A DNA stretch of 64,000 nt from Caulobacteraceae bacterium (GCA_016703335.1 JADJCG010000001.1:372001-436000), one strand, 5' to 3'; shown: positions 1-9,700, numbered from the stretch's first letter. Notes: generated from the letters alone by a model not told the origin. Program-made: numbers and translations.

Positions 1-1043
1 CACCGTTCCTGGTGAAGGCGCTGACCGAGCAAGCCGGCAAGCTCTGGCACACCTCGAATATGTTCAAGGTGAAGGGCCAAGAAGAGCTCGCGGCGAAGTA
101 CACGCGCGATTGCTTCGCCGACGTCGTGTTCTTCACCAACAGCGGCACCGAGGCGATCGAAGGCTCGCTGAAAACCGCGCGCAAGTATCACAGCGCCAAC
201 GGCAACCCCGAGCGCATCGACATCATCGGCTTCCAAGGCTCGTTCCACGGCCGCTCGTACGCGGCGATCAACGCGTCTGGCACACCGGCCTATCTCGAAG
301 GCTTCGGCCCGCGACTCCCCGGCTTCATTCAAGTGCCGTACGGCGACGAAGCCGCGCTCCGCGCCGCGATCTCGCCGACGACTGCCGCGCTCATCATCGA
401 GCCAGTGCAAGGCGAAGGCGGCGTGCGCGCCGTGCCGGAAGAAACGCTACGCCTCTATCGCAAGCTCGCCGACGAAAACGGCTTCCTGATCATCTTCGAC
501 GAAGTGCAATCGGGCGCGGGCCGCACCGGCAAGATGTGGGCGCACCAATGGAGCGGCATGACGCCGGACATCATGGCTGTCGCTAAAGGCGTCGGCGGCG
601 GCTTCCCGATGGGCGCGTTCATGGCGACCAAGGAAGCGGCCAAAGGCATGGTCGTCGGCGTTCACGGCACAACGTTTGGCGGCAATCCGCTGGCGATGGC
701 CGTCGGCAACGCCGCGTATGACGAATTGTCGAAGCCAGCGTTCCTTGAGCACGTCAACAAGGTTGCGAACTATCTTTCGCAATCACTCGAAGGGTTGAAG
801 GATCGCCACCCGAACCTCGTCGTGGACGTGCGCGGCAAAGGCTTGCTGCGCGGCATCAAGCTCACCGTCAATCCGAAGGACATCCAAGCCAAGCTTCGCG
901 CCCGCAAAGTGCTGGTCGGCGTCGCCGGCGACAACGTGCTGCGCGTCGCGCCGCCGCTGACGATCACGGAAGAAGAACTCAGCCAGCTCATCGACGCGAT
1001 CGATGCGGTGCTGGCGGCGCAGATGGCGGAAGCGAGCGCGTGA
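1..1043 (+). CDS. argD: Acetylornithine aminotransferase (class III PLP), 5' end outside window
   Basis: Transaminates N-acetylglutamate semialdehyde to N-acetylornithine in arginine synthesis (cytoplasm). The frame is open from the first base, and the residues before the first possible start (PFLVKALTEQAGKLWHTSN) already match the conserved family N-terminal part, so the gene begins upstream; about 50 residues are missing. Visible are the class III features: a glycine-rich TNSGTEAIE segment, the IFDEVQSGAGRTGK segment with the PLP-contacting Asp, and HGTTFGGNPLAMA in the active-site loop. The lysine expected to bind PLP lies in AVAKGVGGG. The stop overlaps the GTG start of argF (GTGA), so the two are translationally coupled. 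Other class III aminotransferases are close relatives; argF next door settles the assignment. Confidence 0.93.
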   Translation, partial: PFLVKALTEQAGKLWHTSNMFKVKGQEELAAKYTRDCFADVVFFTNSGTEAIEGSLKTARKYHSANGNPERIDIIGFQGSFHGRSYAAINASGTPAYLEGFGPRLPGFIQVPYGDEAALRAAISPTTAALIIEPVQGEGGVRAVPEETLRLYRKLADENGFLIIFDEVQSGAGRTGKMWAHQWSGMTPDIMAVAKGVGGGFPMGAFMATKEAAKGMVVGVHGTTFGGNPLAMAVGNAAYDELSKPAFLEHVNKVANYLSQSLEGLKDRHPNLVVDVRGKGLLRGIKLTVNPKDIQAKLRARKVLVGVAGDNVLRVAPPLTITEEELSQLIDAIDAVLAAQMAEASA

Positions 1044-2050
1044 TCGAAGCGCCGCGTCACTTCCTCGACATCAGCGCCCTCTCGCGTGAAGACGTGCGCG
1101 CGATCTTGGATGAAGCGCATGCGCGGAAGGCCGCGCGCATAGATTGGCCGAAGGCCGCGCCTGATGAGGACGCACCGCTCGATGGCTACGCGCTGGCGAT
1201 GATCTTCCAGAAGAACTCGACGCGTACCCGCGTCTCGTTCGAGATCGGCATGCATCAACTCGGCGGCAAAGCCATCGTACTGAATGCCAACGACACACAG
1301 CTCGGCCGCGGCGAAACCGTGGAAGACACGGCCCGCGTACTCTCCCGTATGGTCGACGCGGTGATGATCCGCGCCAACAACCATCAGGATGTGGTGGACT
1401 TCGCGGCGGCGGCGACAGTGCCGGTGATCAACGGCCTGACCGATCTCTCCCACCCCTGCCAGATCTTTGCTGACCTGCAGACGATCGAAGAGCGCATGGG
1501 CGACATCAGCGGCAAGACCATCGCCTGGCTCGGCGACGGCAACAACGTCTGCACCTCGTTCATGCAAGCGGCCGAAAAGCTCGACTTCAAACTCCGCATC
1601 GCAACGCCCACAACTTACGCCCCGCGCGGCCAAGAGCTCGCGGCCGCGATCGCAGCGGGTGCAGATGTCGAAGCGCACAACGATGCCAAGAAGGCGATCG
1701 AAGGCGCCGACGTCGTCGTCACCGACACCTGGGTGTCGATGGGCGACACCGACAAAGAAGAACGCCTCGCCGCCTTCCCGCCCTACGCCGTCAACGACGA
1801 GATGATGGCGCGCGCCGGCAAAGACGCGATCTTCCTTCACTGCCTCCCCGCCCACCGCGGCGAGGAAGTCACCGACAGCGTGCTCGACGGCAAACGCTCA
1901 GCCGCCTGGGATGAAGCCGAAAACCGCATCCACGCACAGAAGGCCGTATTGCTCTGGTGCCTTTGGGCAAAGGCTTGGAATTGGGGCCTGGAGCACGCGA
2001 CGTTGCCACATCGCCAGGCCCCATATCGCCCGCTTCATGCCTGCCATTGA
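1040..2050 (+). CDS. argF: Ornithine carbamoyltransferase
   Basis: Makes citrulline from ornithine and carbamoyl phosphate. The carbamoyl-phosphate site STRTR is at residues 60-64, HPCQ at 138-141 and the ornithine-site HCLP at 267-270. The GTG start overlaps the argD stop. At 336 residues it is about 25-30 longer than usual: after DEAENRIHAQKAVLLWCL the tail (WAKAWNWGLEH...) does not look like the family and overlaps the hslO start at 2037 by 14 bases. A small indel near 1955-1965 that removed the normal stop is the simplest explanation. Function is secure; the C-terminal end is not. Confidence 0.93.
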   Translation: MIEAPRHFLDISALSREDVRAILDEAHARKAARIDWPKAAPDEDAPLDGYALAMIFQKNSTRTRVSFEIGMHQLGGKAIVLNANDTQLGRGETVEDTARVLSRMVDAVMIRANNHQDVVDFAAAATVPVINGLTDLSHPCQIFADLQTIEERMGDISGKTIAWLGDGNNVCTSFMQAAEKLDFKLRIATPTTYAPRGQELAAAIAAGADVEAHNDAKKAIEGADVVVTDTWVSMGDTDKEERLAAFPPYAVNDEMMARAGKDAIFLHCLPAHRGEEVTDSVLDGKRSAAWDEAENRIHAQKAVLLWCLWAKAWNWGLEHATLPHRQAPYRPLHACH

Positions 2051-3101
2051 CGACATCATCGCGCCATTCGGCCTCGACAACGCGCCTGTACGCGGCCGCA
2101 TTGCGCGGCTTGCGGAAGGCGCGCTCGATCCGATCCTGCATCGACATGACTACCCGCGCCCCGTCGCATTGCTGCTGGGTGAAGCGCTGACACTTGTGGC
2201 GCTTGTCGGGTCGTTGCTGAAGACAGACGGCCGCCTCGTCATCCAAGCACAAGGCGAAGGCCCGGTGTCACTGCTCGTTGCCGAACATCTCGACGGCGGC
2301 GTGCGCGGCTATGCACGGCTCAAAGCAGGCTCAGCCGAGAAACTCGCAGGTGCGCACCGCATGCCGCCCGCCGAACTTCTCGGCGCGGGCAGCCTCGTCC
2401 TGACGCTCGATCTCGGCGAGAACACCACGCCTTTCCAGGGCGTCGTCGCGCTTGAAGGCGCCACGCTGGCTGAATGCGCGCAGAACTACTTCCGCGTCAG
2501 CGAACAAACCGACACCGGCATTCGCCTCGCCGTTGGTGAAATCATCAAAGGCGACGCGCCCTCGCAGTGGCGCGCCAGTGGTGTGCTCATGCAGCGTCTC
2601 GCTAGCGATCAAGCGCGCGGCGACACCGAGGAAGATTGGAGCCGCGCCTCAATCCTGTTCAACACGCTAACCGACGAAGAACTCATCGATCCAGAACTTC
2701 CGGCCGACCGCTTGCTCTATCGTCTCTTCCACGAAGAAGGCGTGCGCATGGGCGAAGCCGTGCCGCTCGACGATCGCTGCACCTGCAGCGAAGAACGCCT
2801 CACCGGCGTGATGAAGCAATTTCCGAAAGAAGAGCTAGTCGATTTGATCGAGCCAGACGGGAATCTGCACGCGCGCTGCCAATTCTGCTCGCGCGAATAT
2901 CTGATTGACCCAGCGAAAGTCGGCGCGCTTAAGCCGCCTCGACATCCAGCGCGTAGCCGGCACTGCGCACCGTACGGATCGGGTCCGTCTCAGTGCCGAC
3001 CATCAGCGCTTTGCGCAGACGGCCAATGTGCACGTCCACTGTGCGCGCCTCGACGTACACGTCCGAGCCCCACACCGCATCGAGCAATTGCTCACGGCTG
3101 A
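2037..3101 (+). CDS. hslO: Redox-regulated chaperone Hsp33
   Basis: Cytoplasmic holdase switched on by oxidation and unfolding. The start is placed at the ATG at 2037 (MPAIDDIIAPF), where family similarity begins; an upstream in-frame start would give an argF-overlapping leader with no similarity. The zinc-binding redox switch is visible near the C-terminus: CTC at about residue 245 and CQFC about 30 residues later. The frame runs on after the expected end (around YLIDPAKVGAL, about 2930) for roughly 55 arginine- and proline-rich residues antisense to the convergent phoB gene. That tail is probably not real and may reflect a lost stop. The position after argF is typical of Caulobacterales-like genomes. 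Confidence 0.9.
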   Translation: MPAIDDIIAPFGLDNAPVRGRIARLAEGALDPILHRHDYPRPVALLLGEALTLVALVGSLLKTDGRLVIQAQGEGPVSLLVAEHLDGGVRGYARLKAGSAEKLAGAHRMPPAELLGAGSLVLTLDLGENTTPFQGVVALEGATLAECAQNYFRVSEQTDTGIRLAVGEIIKGDAPSQWRASGVLMQRLASDQARGDTEEDWSRASILFNTLTDEELIDPELPADRLLYRLFHEEGVRMGEAVPLDDRCTCSEERLTGVMKQFPKEELVDLIEPDGNLHARCQFCSREYLIDPAKVGALKPPRHPARSRHCAPYGSGPSQCRPSALCADGQCARPLCAPRRTRPSPTPHRAIAHG

Positions 3102-3627
3102 ACACGCGCCCGGGATGCTGCATCAAATGATCGAGGATGCGGAATTCCGTTGGCCCCAGATGAACATCGCGCTGCCCCCGATGCACACGGTGCGACACGC
3201 GATCCATGACGATGTCGCCGATCACGATCTTGTCGTCCGCCAAGCCTGGACGAATGCGACGCATCACAGCGCGCAAGCGTGCAAGCAACTCGTTCATTGA
3301 GAATGGCTTGGTGAGATAATCGTCAGCGCCGACATCGAGACCGCGGATGCGATCGCTCTCTTCCGTGCGTGCGGTCAGCATCACGATCGGCGTGTTGCGC
3401 GTATCTTGGCGTGCGCGCAGACGGCGGCAAACTTCGATGCCGGGCGCCTTCGGCAGCATCCAATCGAGCACCACCAGATCGGGCGCACTCTCGTCGGCGA
3501 CTACAAGCGCTTCTTCGCCATCGTTGGCGACGGAAACGCGATAGCCTTCCTTCTCGAGATTGTACTTGAGCAAATCCGCCAAGGCCGCCTCGTCTTCGAC
3601 GACCAGCACGTGTGTTGCCTTGGCCAT
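2929..3627 (-). CDS. phoB: Phosphate regulon response regulator PhoB
   Basis: OmpR-family transcription factor activated by PhoR under phosphate limitation. The receiver domain (residues 6-118) has the acidic pocket at Asp12, the phosphoacceptor Asp55 in VLDWMLP, Thr85 and Lys107 (TKPFS). The C-terminal winged helix (about 130-228) contains the ARTVDVHIGRLRKAL recognition-helix region and the SAGYALD wing. Its length of 232 residues is normal. It lies 12 bases downstream of phoU in a phoR-pstB-phoU-phoB minus-strand order and converges with hslO. Confidence 0.95.
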   Translation of the reverse strand: MAKATHVLVVEDEAALADLLKYNLEKEGYRVSVANDGEEALVVADESAPDLVVLDWMLPKAPGIEVCRRLRARQDTRNTPIVMLTARTEESDRIRGLDVGADDYLTKPFSMNELLARLRAVMRRIRPGLADDKIVIGDIVMDRVSHRVHRGQRDVHLGPTEFRILDHLMQHPGRVFSREQLLDAVWGSDVYVEARTVDVHIGRLRKALMVGTETDPIRTVRSAGYALDVEAA

Positions 3628-3639
3628 GATGTGTTTGCC

Positions 3640-4326
3640 CTACTCCGCCGCGTCGGCCCGCGGCCGCTGCGTCGCGATATCCTCGCCGGTGACGAGGAAG
3701 TGGATGTACTCGGCGATGTTGGTGCCGTGGTCACCGATGCGTTCGAGGTTCTTGGCGATGAAGAGCAAGTGCGCGCACGAGCTGATCATGCGCGGGTCTT
3801 CCATCATGTATGTCAGCAATTCGCGGAACAGCGAATTGTAGTGCGCATCGATATTGTCGTCGTTGTTCCAGACGCTGATCGCCGACTGAACGTCCTTGTT
3901 GGCGTAGGCGTCAAGCACTTGCTTCAGGTGCGCCGCCGACATCTTGCCCATGCGCTCAATGCTGCGCGTCAGCTGGATCGGTTCGTCTTGATTCAGGATC
4001 AGCGTGCGCTTGGCAATGTTCTTGGCAAGGTCGCCCACGCGCTCCAACTCGCCAGCAATACGCCAAGCGGTGAGCACGACACGCAGATCGCTCGCCATCG
4101 GCTGGCGGAGCGCGAACAATTTGATGGCGCGCTTTTCGATCTCGCGCTGCGCAGCATCGATTTTTGGGTCGCGCTGGATAACCATCTGCGCAAGTTCGGT
4201 GTCGCGGCGCCCAACCGCGGACAGCGCGTCGTTGATGGCGGTCTCCGCCAAGCCACCCATACGCGCCACTTCTTGAGTGATCGCGTCGAGCTCTTCGGAA
4301 AACGCTTTGACTGTATGCTCTGCCAT
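3640..4326 (-). CDS. phoU: Phosphate signalling protein PhoU
   Basis: Negative modulator linking the Pst transporter to PhoR. The start is taken at MAEHTVKAF (4326), where the family N-terminus begins; an in-frame ATG 60 bases upstream would add 20 basic residues without similarity and nearly touch pstB. The protein is two three-helix bundles, with the metal-contact motifs seen in ERVGDLAKNIA and ERIGDHGTNIAEYI. It lies about 65 bases after pstB and before phoB, the usual order. Confidence 0.94.
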   Translation of the reverse strand: MAEHTVKAFSEELDAITQEVARMGGLAETAINDALSAVGRRDTELAQMVIQRDPKIDAAQREIEKRAIKLFALRQPMASDLRVVLTAWRIAGELERVGDLAKNIAKRTLILNQDEPIQLTRSIERMGKMSAAHLKQVLDAYANKDVQSAISVWNNDDNIDAHYNSLFRELLTYMMEDPRMISSCAHLLFIAKNLERIGDHGTNIAEYIHFLVTGEDIATQRPRADAAE

Positions 4327-4391
4327 TGTCGCCTTAACTCGCCGCGCCAAAGCTGGCGCGCTGCGTAATCGCTTGGGGGCGGCCATCGGGT

Positions 4392-5246
4392 TTAGCCGAA
4401 CCGGCCAGTAATATAATCCTGAGTACGCGTATCGCGAGGGTTGGTGAAGATTTCCTCAGTCGCGCCGGTCTCAACCAGCTTGCCGAGGTGGAAGAAGGCC
4501 GTCTTTTGCGAGACGCGCGCCGCCTGCGCCATCGAGTGCGTGACGATGACAATGCAGTAATTCTCGCGGAGTTCGTCGATCAGCTCTTCGATCTTGGCGG
4601 TGGCGATCGGATCGAGCGCCGAGCACGGCTCGTCCATCAGGATGATGTCCGGGTTCACCGCCACCGTGCGGGCGATGACGAGACGCTGCTGCTGGCCGCC
4701 GGAAAGCGAGGTGCCCGGCTGCGCCAGACGATCCTTCACTTCCTCCCACAGGCCAGCGCGACGCAGTGACTGCTCAACGATGCCGTCCATCTCCGACTTG
4801 CTCTTCGCCATGCCGTGAATGCGCGGGCCGTAGGCGACGTTTTCGTAGATCGATTTCGGGAACGGGTTCGGCTTCTGGAACACCATGCCGACGCGCGTGC
4901 GCAGCACCACTGGGTCGACGTTCTTGCCGTAGGCGTCCTTGCCTTCGATCTGCAGCGAGCCGGTGACGCGGCAATTATCGATCAGATCGTTCATGCGGTT
5001 GAAGCAGCGCAGGAACGTGGTCTTGCCGCAGCCCGACGGGCCGATGAAGGCCGTAACGGCGCGATCCGGGATGTCCATCGAGACGTCGAACAGCGCCTGC
5101 TTGTCGCCGTAATGTACGTTCACATCGCGCGCGGCGATCTTCACCGCGGCGCCAGCGAGCGTGCCAGCGCTCGCCTTGACGATCGGGGCGACCATGGACG
5201 GACCGTTGCTCATTGGGCGCTCGGAACCGACGGAAGAAAATTCCAT
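4392..5246 (-). CDS. pstB: Phosphate ABC transporter ATPase PstB
   Basis: ATPase subunit of the high-affinity phosphate importer. Walker A GPSGCGKTT is at residues 69-77; the signature LSGGQQQR and Walker B IILMDEPCSALDP are intact, followed by the switch histidine in VTHSMAQAARVS. The first 30-35 residues (MEFSSVGSERPMSNG...) are a low-similarity extension; a start at MSNGPSM is also possible. Its membrane partners PstC and PstA are not in this window, which is unusual because they normally sit between phoR and pstB. Confidence 0.95.
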   Translation of the reverse strand: MEFSSVGSERPMSNGPSMVAPIVKASAGTLAGAAVKIAARDVNVHYGDKQALFDVSMDIPDRAVTAFIGPSGCGKTTFLRCFNRMNDLIDNCRVTGSLQIEGKDAYGKNVDPVVLRTRVGMVFQKPNPFPKSIYENVAYGPRIHGMAKSKSEMDGIVEQSLRRAGLWEEVKDRLAQPGTSLSGGQQQRLVIARTVAVNPDIILMDEPCSALDPIATAKIEELIDELRENYCIVIVTHSMAQAARVSQKTAFFHLGKLVETGATEEIFTNPRDTRTQDYITGRFG

Positions 5247-5358
5247 AATATTCGACCCCTTAGCTCAACGCTCGCGCGTCGAGGCGACATCCGTGCCCAA
5301 TGCGGGCCGTATGTAGGGGGCTTCCATGACACTGATGTGAAATCGCCCCGGCGTTTCA

Positions 5359-6690
5359 TCAGGCCTCCTCCGCCAATTCCACATAGGCCGCGAAGGCGGA
5401 ACCGCGTCCAGGCTGACTTTCGACGAGCAAACCGCCGCGATGGCGGTTCACGATGTGCTTAACGATGGCGAGACCTAAACCCGTGCCGCCGCGCTCGTTA
5501 CCGAGTTCGCGTTCGACCCGAAAAAATCGCTCACCCAGGCGAGGCAAAAACTGCTTCGAGACGCCTGGACCTGAATCTTCGACGCGCACGTAGGCGTAGG
5601 ATCGATTGGCCGCCGCCGTCGGCGTCAGCAGCGCGATGCGCGCCGCTTCATCCCAGCGTTTGCCGGCCAGCGCCGACACCTCTTCGCGATCGCCAGAACC
5701 CGCAACCTCAAGCGTAACCGTGCCGCCCGCAGGCGTGTATTTCACAGCGTTGTCGACAAGGTTCTGCACTACCTGCGCAAGCTGGAAGCGTTCACCGACA
5801 ACACGCACCGGCTTATCAGGCACGCGCAGCTCAAGCGTGACGTTGCGCTCCTTCAGTACCGGCGAAAGTGAATCCGCCACCTCCCGCGCGACATTTGAAA
5901 GATCGGCGCGATCGGACGGCGGAACATGCTCATCGAGTTCAATGCGCGAAAGCGAAAGCAGATCGTCGATCAAGCGCCGCATGCGGTCCGCCTGCACCTG
6001 CATCATGCCAAGAAAGCGATCGCGATCGGCGCTGTTATCGCGCGCCGGGCCTGAGAGCGTCTCGATCAATAGCGTCAGCGAAGCGAGCGGCGTGCGCAGC
6101 TCATGACTGGCATTTGCGAGAAAATCCGCACGCATACGCTCAGTGCTAATTCTCGATGTTTGATCGTGAAAAACCAGCATTGCCGCGCGATCGGCGCCCC
6201 ACGTCACCGGCGCCACGTAGCAGCGCGTATGACGATCAACTTGCGCCGGCGTCTCATACTCGACAGCGCGGCTAGCGCCTTCCCGTAAAGCGCCTTGCAC
6301 CGCCTCAAGAACATCGGGATGGCGCAGGATCGAGGTTAGAAACTGCCCTCGCGCTTCGAAATGCATTTGCCGGCGCGCCGCCGCGTTGGAGCCGACGACG
6401 CGGCTCTCCGAGTCCACAAGCAGCGCCGGATCCGGCAACGCTTCAAGCAAGGGCGCGAGTTCGGCGAGACCAACAAGTTCTATCTGATCGGCGCTCGACG
6501 TGATGTCGAAGCGCCTGCCTTCCCGCATGGCCCAGTACGCAGCCGCTGCAGCGAGCACCATGAGCACAGCGGCGGCGGCATTGGTGCCGAACGCAAACAG
6601 CGCCGCGAGCGCACCGAGCGCGCCAGCCGCCCAAGCCGCGGCCGGAAGGCGATCCAATCGCTGGCGCGGCGTGATGCGGTTCATGGCCAT
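5359..6690 (-). CDS. phoR: Phosphate regulon sensor histidine kinase PhoR
   Basis: Inner-membrane histidine kinase that phosphorylates PhoB. The start is set at MAMNRITPRQ (6690); the open frame upstream to 6852 codes for arginine-rich residues unlike the family. Two closely spaced hydrophobic segments follow the start. A PAS domain (LLEALPDPALLVDSESRVVG) precedes the HisKA dimerisation helix with the phospho-His in FLANASHELRTPLASL. ATPase boxes are the N-box (QNLVDNAVKYTPAGG), G1 (VEDSGPGVS) and G2 (GGTGLGLAIV). PhoR lies upstream of pstB with a 112-base gap and no pstC/pstA between them. Confidence 0.93.
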   Translation of the reverse strand: MAMNRITPRQRLDRLPAAAWAAGALGALAALFAFGTNAAAAVLMVLAAAAAYWAMREGRRFDITSSADQIELVGLAELAPLLEALPDPALLVDSESRVVGSNAAARRQMHFEARGQFLTSILRHPDVLEAVQGALREGASRAVEYETPAQVDRHTRCYVAPVTWGADRAAMLVFHDQTSRISTERMRADFLANASHELRTPLASLTLLIETLSGPARDNSADRDRFLGMMQVQADRMRRLIDDLLSLSRIELDEHVPPSDRADLSNVAREVADSLSPVLKERNVTLELRVPDKPVRVVGERFQLAQVVQNLVDNAVKYTPAGGTVTLEVAGSGDREEVSALAGKRWDEAARIALLTPTAAANRSYAYVRVEDSGPGVSKQFLPRLGERFFRVERELGNERGGTGLGLAIVKHIVNRHRGGLLVESQPGRGSAFAAYVELAEEA

Positions 6691-6965
6691 ACTGATCCGG
6701 CTTAGGGCGCGTGCGTAGAGTCGCGCAAGGCAAGCTGTCGGCCTGCGCCCCTCTCGAACGTCATCGTGAAGACGGCCGGTCGTCGCTGGATTCCGGCCCG
6801 TTCGTCGCGGTGCAGCGAGCCCCGCATCCAAAACGGGCGCGCCGGCATCCAATCGCTGACGGGAGAGGTGCGCTTTAGCTGCCTGGGGAGAATTCCTTAT
6901 CGATTGTCAATATTGTTTTATTGACTTTCGAGAGGGTGGTAGCTAGAGCGGTCGTGTGAGGGAAA

Positions 6966-8408
6966 ATGGGAAACGGGGTTCGACTTTTGGTCGGCGTGGG
7001 GCTTTTGGCTCTGGCCGGATCGTGCGCGGGGAGAAATCTCCCGCCCGAGCCCGACTCTTACGTCGCCGCGGACGCGATCGGCGCTGACCGGGCGGCGGAG
7101 CTCGCCGCTTCCCCAGCGGCAACTTGGCTGGATGACCTGAACTCGGCCGAAATGTCGACGCTGGCGCGCGAAGCGCTTGCCGGCAGCCCTGATCTTCAAA
7201 TTGTCGAAGCGCGGTATCAGGCGGCGCGTTGGCGCGCGCGCGGTGCGTTCGGCGGCAATCTGCTGCCGAGCTTGAGCGTCGGCGCGGACGGCTCACGCAC
7301 CGAAACACCGACCGGCACTGAAGAGCGCATTCGCTCCGACATGCTGACTTCAAGCGTCGTCGCCAGCTGGGAGATCGATCTGTGGGGCCGCCTCACCTCC
7401 CGCGCCCTCGCAGCCGATCTCAGCGCCGATGCGGCGCGGCAAGATTTGAACGACGCGCGACTCTCGGTTGCCGGCCAATCCTCGCAAGCTTGGGTCGATC
7501 TGATTGAAGCGCAGCAATTGCTGGCGCTGGCGCAGGAAGATTTGCAGACGCGTGAACGCGCGCTCGATCTCACGCAACGCCGCTACGATGCAGGCCTCAT
7601 CTCTTCGCTCAATCTCCGCACGGCGCGCAGCCAAGTGGCTTCTGCGCGCGGCTTTCAGGCGCAAGCGCAGGACTCGCTTCTGATCGCTTCACGCCGCCTG
7701 CAAGAAATCATGGGCCGCTATCCGGACGGATCACTGCGTGCGGAAGGCGAATTGCCCACGCTCGCGCCGCTTGCCGCAGCCGGCGCGCCGTCTGACCTGC
7801 TTGAGCGTCGTCCAGACGTGCGCGCGTCCGAAAACCGCATGCGCGCGGCCGGCTTCCGTATTCACGAAGCACGTGCGGCGATGCTGCCGCGACTGACACT
7901 CCGCGCAAGCGCTGGCCTTAACACCGATCCGCTCACCAATCCGAACCCGCAGCTCAGCGACGTCGACGATAGCGTGAACATGATTTCGAACGTTGTCGCG
8001 GGCCTCACCATGCCGATCTTCAACGGCGGCGCGCTGCTCTCGGAATCGCGCGCCACAGTCGCTGACCGCCGCGCCGCGGCGTCGGACTACGTGCGCACCT
8101 CGATCGCCGCTTGGCGCGAAGTGGAAGGCACGATCAGCGCCGATCAATCGCTGGAAGTGCGCGAAGAGCAATTCGGCATTGCCGCCAATGAAGCGCGCGA
8201 AGCACAAGCGCTAGCGGAACGCGAATACGCGCGCGGCGTCGCCACCTTGTTCGAATTGATCGACGCTTACACGCGCCGCATCGACGCCGAGCGCGGCCTC
8301 ATCACTGCGCGCGCCGCGCGCATCTCCAATCGCATCTCTTATCACGTCGCCCTCGGCGGCGGCGCCCGCACCGGCGGGATCGACGAAGATCGGGAACTCA
8401 CGCCATGA
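6966..8408 (+). CDS. Efflux outer-membrane lipoprotein, TolC/NodT family
   Basis: Outer-membrane channel of an RND tripartite pump. A lipoprotein signal peptide ends in LAGSC, with the lipidated Cys at residue 20. The body has the duplicated TolC coiled-coil repeats: EIDLWGR near residue 135 and PDVRASENRMRAAGFRIHEARA around residue 280 are typical NodT landmarks. The length of 480 residues is normal. The stop overlaps the ATG of the adaptor gene (ATGA), and the three pump genes form one operon. The substrate cannot be inferred. Confidence 0.92.
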   Translation: MGNGVRLLVGVGLLALAGSCAGRNLPPEPDSYVAADAIGADRAAELAASPAATWLDDLNSAEMSTLAREALAGSPDLQIVEARYQAARWRARGAFGGNLLPSLSVGADGSRTETPTGTEERIRSDMLTSSVVASWEIDLWGRLTSRALAADLSADAARQDLNDARLSVAGQSSQAWVDLIEAQQLLALAQEDLQTRERALDLTQRRYDAGLISSLNLRTARSQVASARGFQAQAQDSLLIASRRLQEIMGRYPDGSLRAEGELPTLAPLAAAGAPSDLLERRPDVRASENRMRAAGFRIHEARAAMLPRLTLRASAGLNTDPLTNPNPQLSDVDDSVNMISNVVAGLTMPIFNGGALLSESRATVADRRAAASDYVRTSIAAWREVEGTISADQSLEVREEQFGIAANEAREAQALAEREYARGVATLFELIDAYTRRIDAERGLITARAARISNRISYHVALGGGARTGGIDEDRELTP

Positions 8409-9700
8409 ACAAGATGGACCTCAGCATGACGACGCAGACTGCGCCTGACGAGGATAAGCCGAAGGGCCTTTGGGCTGGCATTCGCCGCATCGCAATTTTT
8501 GCAGCCCCTCTCGTTGTGATTGTTGGCGGCGGGCTCTTGCTCGCGGTCATGATCGCCACCGGCCCGAAGGCCAAAGAAAAAGGTGAGCCGCCGCACGCGC
8601 CAGCAGTGCAGTTCGCGGTCGCGCACGCGCGGCCGACAACAGTTTCGATCAACGTGCAAGGCGAAGCGCGCCCGCGCGTTGAGGCCACCCTCGCGGCGCA
8701 AGTCGCCGGCCGCCTTGTGTGGGCGAGTCCGAAATTCGCTGAAGGTGGCTCGTTCACTGAAGGCGAAGTCATGGCCCGCATCGACGCGGCCGACTATCAA
8801 CTCGCCGTCGTCCGTGCGCGCGCACAAGTTGCGCAAGCGCAAGAAGGCCTGACGCGCGAGGAAGCTGAAGGCGAACTGGCTCGTCAGGACTGGCAAGCCC
8901 TGGGCCGCGGCGACCCCCCGCCACTTGCGGTGCGCGAGCCGCAAATGGCGCAAGCGCGTGCGCAATTAGCTTCCGCCGAAGCATCATTGCGTTCGGCCGA
9001 ACTCGACCTCAACCGCGCATCGATCCGCGCACCGTTCACGGGCCGCATTCGTGAGCGCCGCGCCAATGTCGGCGACTATGTCGGCCCAGGCTCACCGGTC
9101 GCAGTGATGTTCTCGACCGACACGATGGAAATCCGCGTACCGTTAACTGACGCGGATCTGGCCTCGATGCGCCTTCCGGTTGGCTTTTCGGCAACGACCG
9201 CCAACCAAGGCCCCGCCGCGCACGTCACCAGCGTGACCGGCGGACGTATCCAAGCCTGGGAAGGCCGCCTCGTTCGCACCGAGGCTTCGGTCGATGCACG
9301 CACGCGCTTGGTCTATGGCATCGTCGAAGTGCGCGATCCGTTTGGCTCGCGTCACGCCGCGCCGCTCGCGCCGGGCATGTTCGTGCAAACGCGCCTCGAA
9401 GGCTCAAACCGCGAAACGCTGGTGGCCGCACCGCGCAGCGCGCTGAAGCGGAACGAATTCGTCTATGTCGTGACCGCGCAGAACACGATCGACGTTCGCC
9501 AAGTGCGCGCTGCGCAAACCACGGCTGACGAAGTGCTGTTCCGCGCTGGCCTCGCCGATGGCGAACGCGTCGTCGTCTCGGTGCTCACCTCGCCGCGTCA
9601 AGGTATGGAAGTCACGCCGATCGACCGCGAAGGCGGCGCCACCACACAACCTGCAGCAGCGCCAACAACGCCGCAGCAACCCCTCGACATTCGCCCGTAA
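8405..9700 (+). CDS. RND efflux periplasmic adaptor (membrane fusion protein)
   Basis: Bridges the inner-membrane RND pump and the outer-membrane channel. One N-terminal transmembrane anchor lies at about residues 26-50 (IAIFAAPLVVIVGGGLLLAVM). The lipoyl halves flank a helical hairpin; RASIRAPFTGRIRERRANVG is the conserved second lipoyl strand, followed by the beta-barrel and membrane-proximal domains. The Gln/Pro/Thr-rich tail is probably disordered. It overlaps the preceding channel gene by four bases and is followed 43 bases later by the permease. Confidence 0.93.
   Translation: MNKMDLSMTTQTAPDEDKPKGLWAGIRRIAIFAAPLVVIVGGGLLLAVMIATGPKAKEKGEPPHAPAVQFAVAHARPTTVSINVQGEARPRVEATLAAQVAGRLVWASPKFAEGGSFTEGEVMARIDAADYQLAVVRARAQVAQAQEGLTREEAEGELARQDWQALGRGDPPPLAVREPQMAQARAQLASAEASLRSAELDLNRASIRAPFTGRIRERRANVGDYVGPGSPVAVMFSTDTMEIRVPLTDADLASMRLPVGFSATTANQGPAAHVTSVTGGRIQAWEGRLVRTEASVDARTRLVYGIVEVRDPFGSRHAAPLAPGMFVQTRLEGSNRETLVAAPRSALKRNEFVYVVTAQNTIDVRQVRAAQTTADEVLFRAGLADGERVVVSVLTSPRQGMEVTPIDREGGATTQPAAAPTTPQQPLDIRP

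Noticed and set aside
770..1855. Long minus-strand frame opposite argF
   Set aside because: Antisense shadow of a GC-rich gene; no family motif, and argF is certain.
5290..5350. A Pho box upstream of pstB
   Set aside because: TGACAC and TGTGA words occur but not as two properly spaced CTGTCAT-type repeats.
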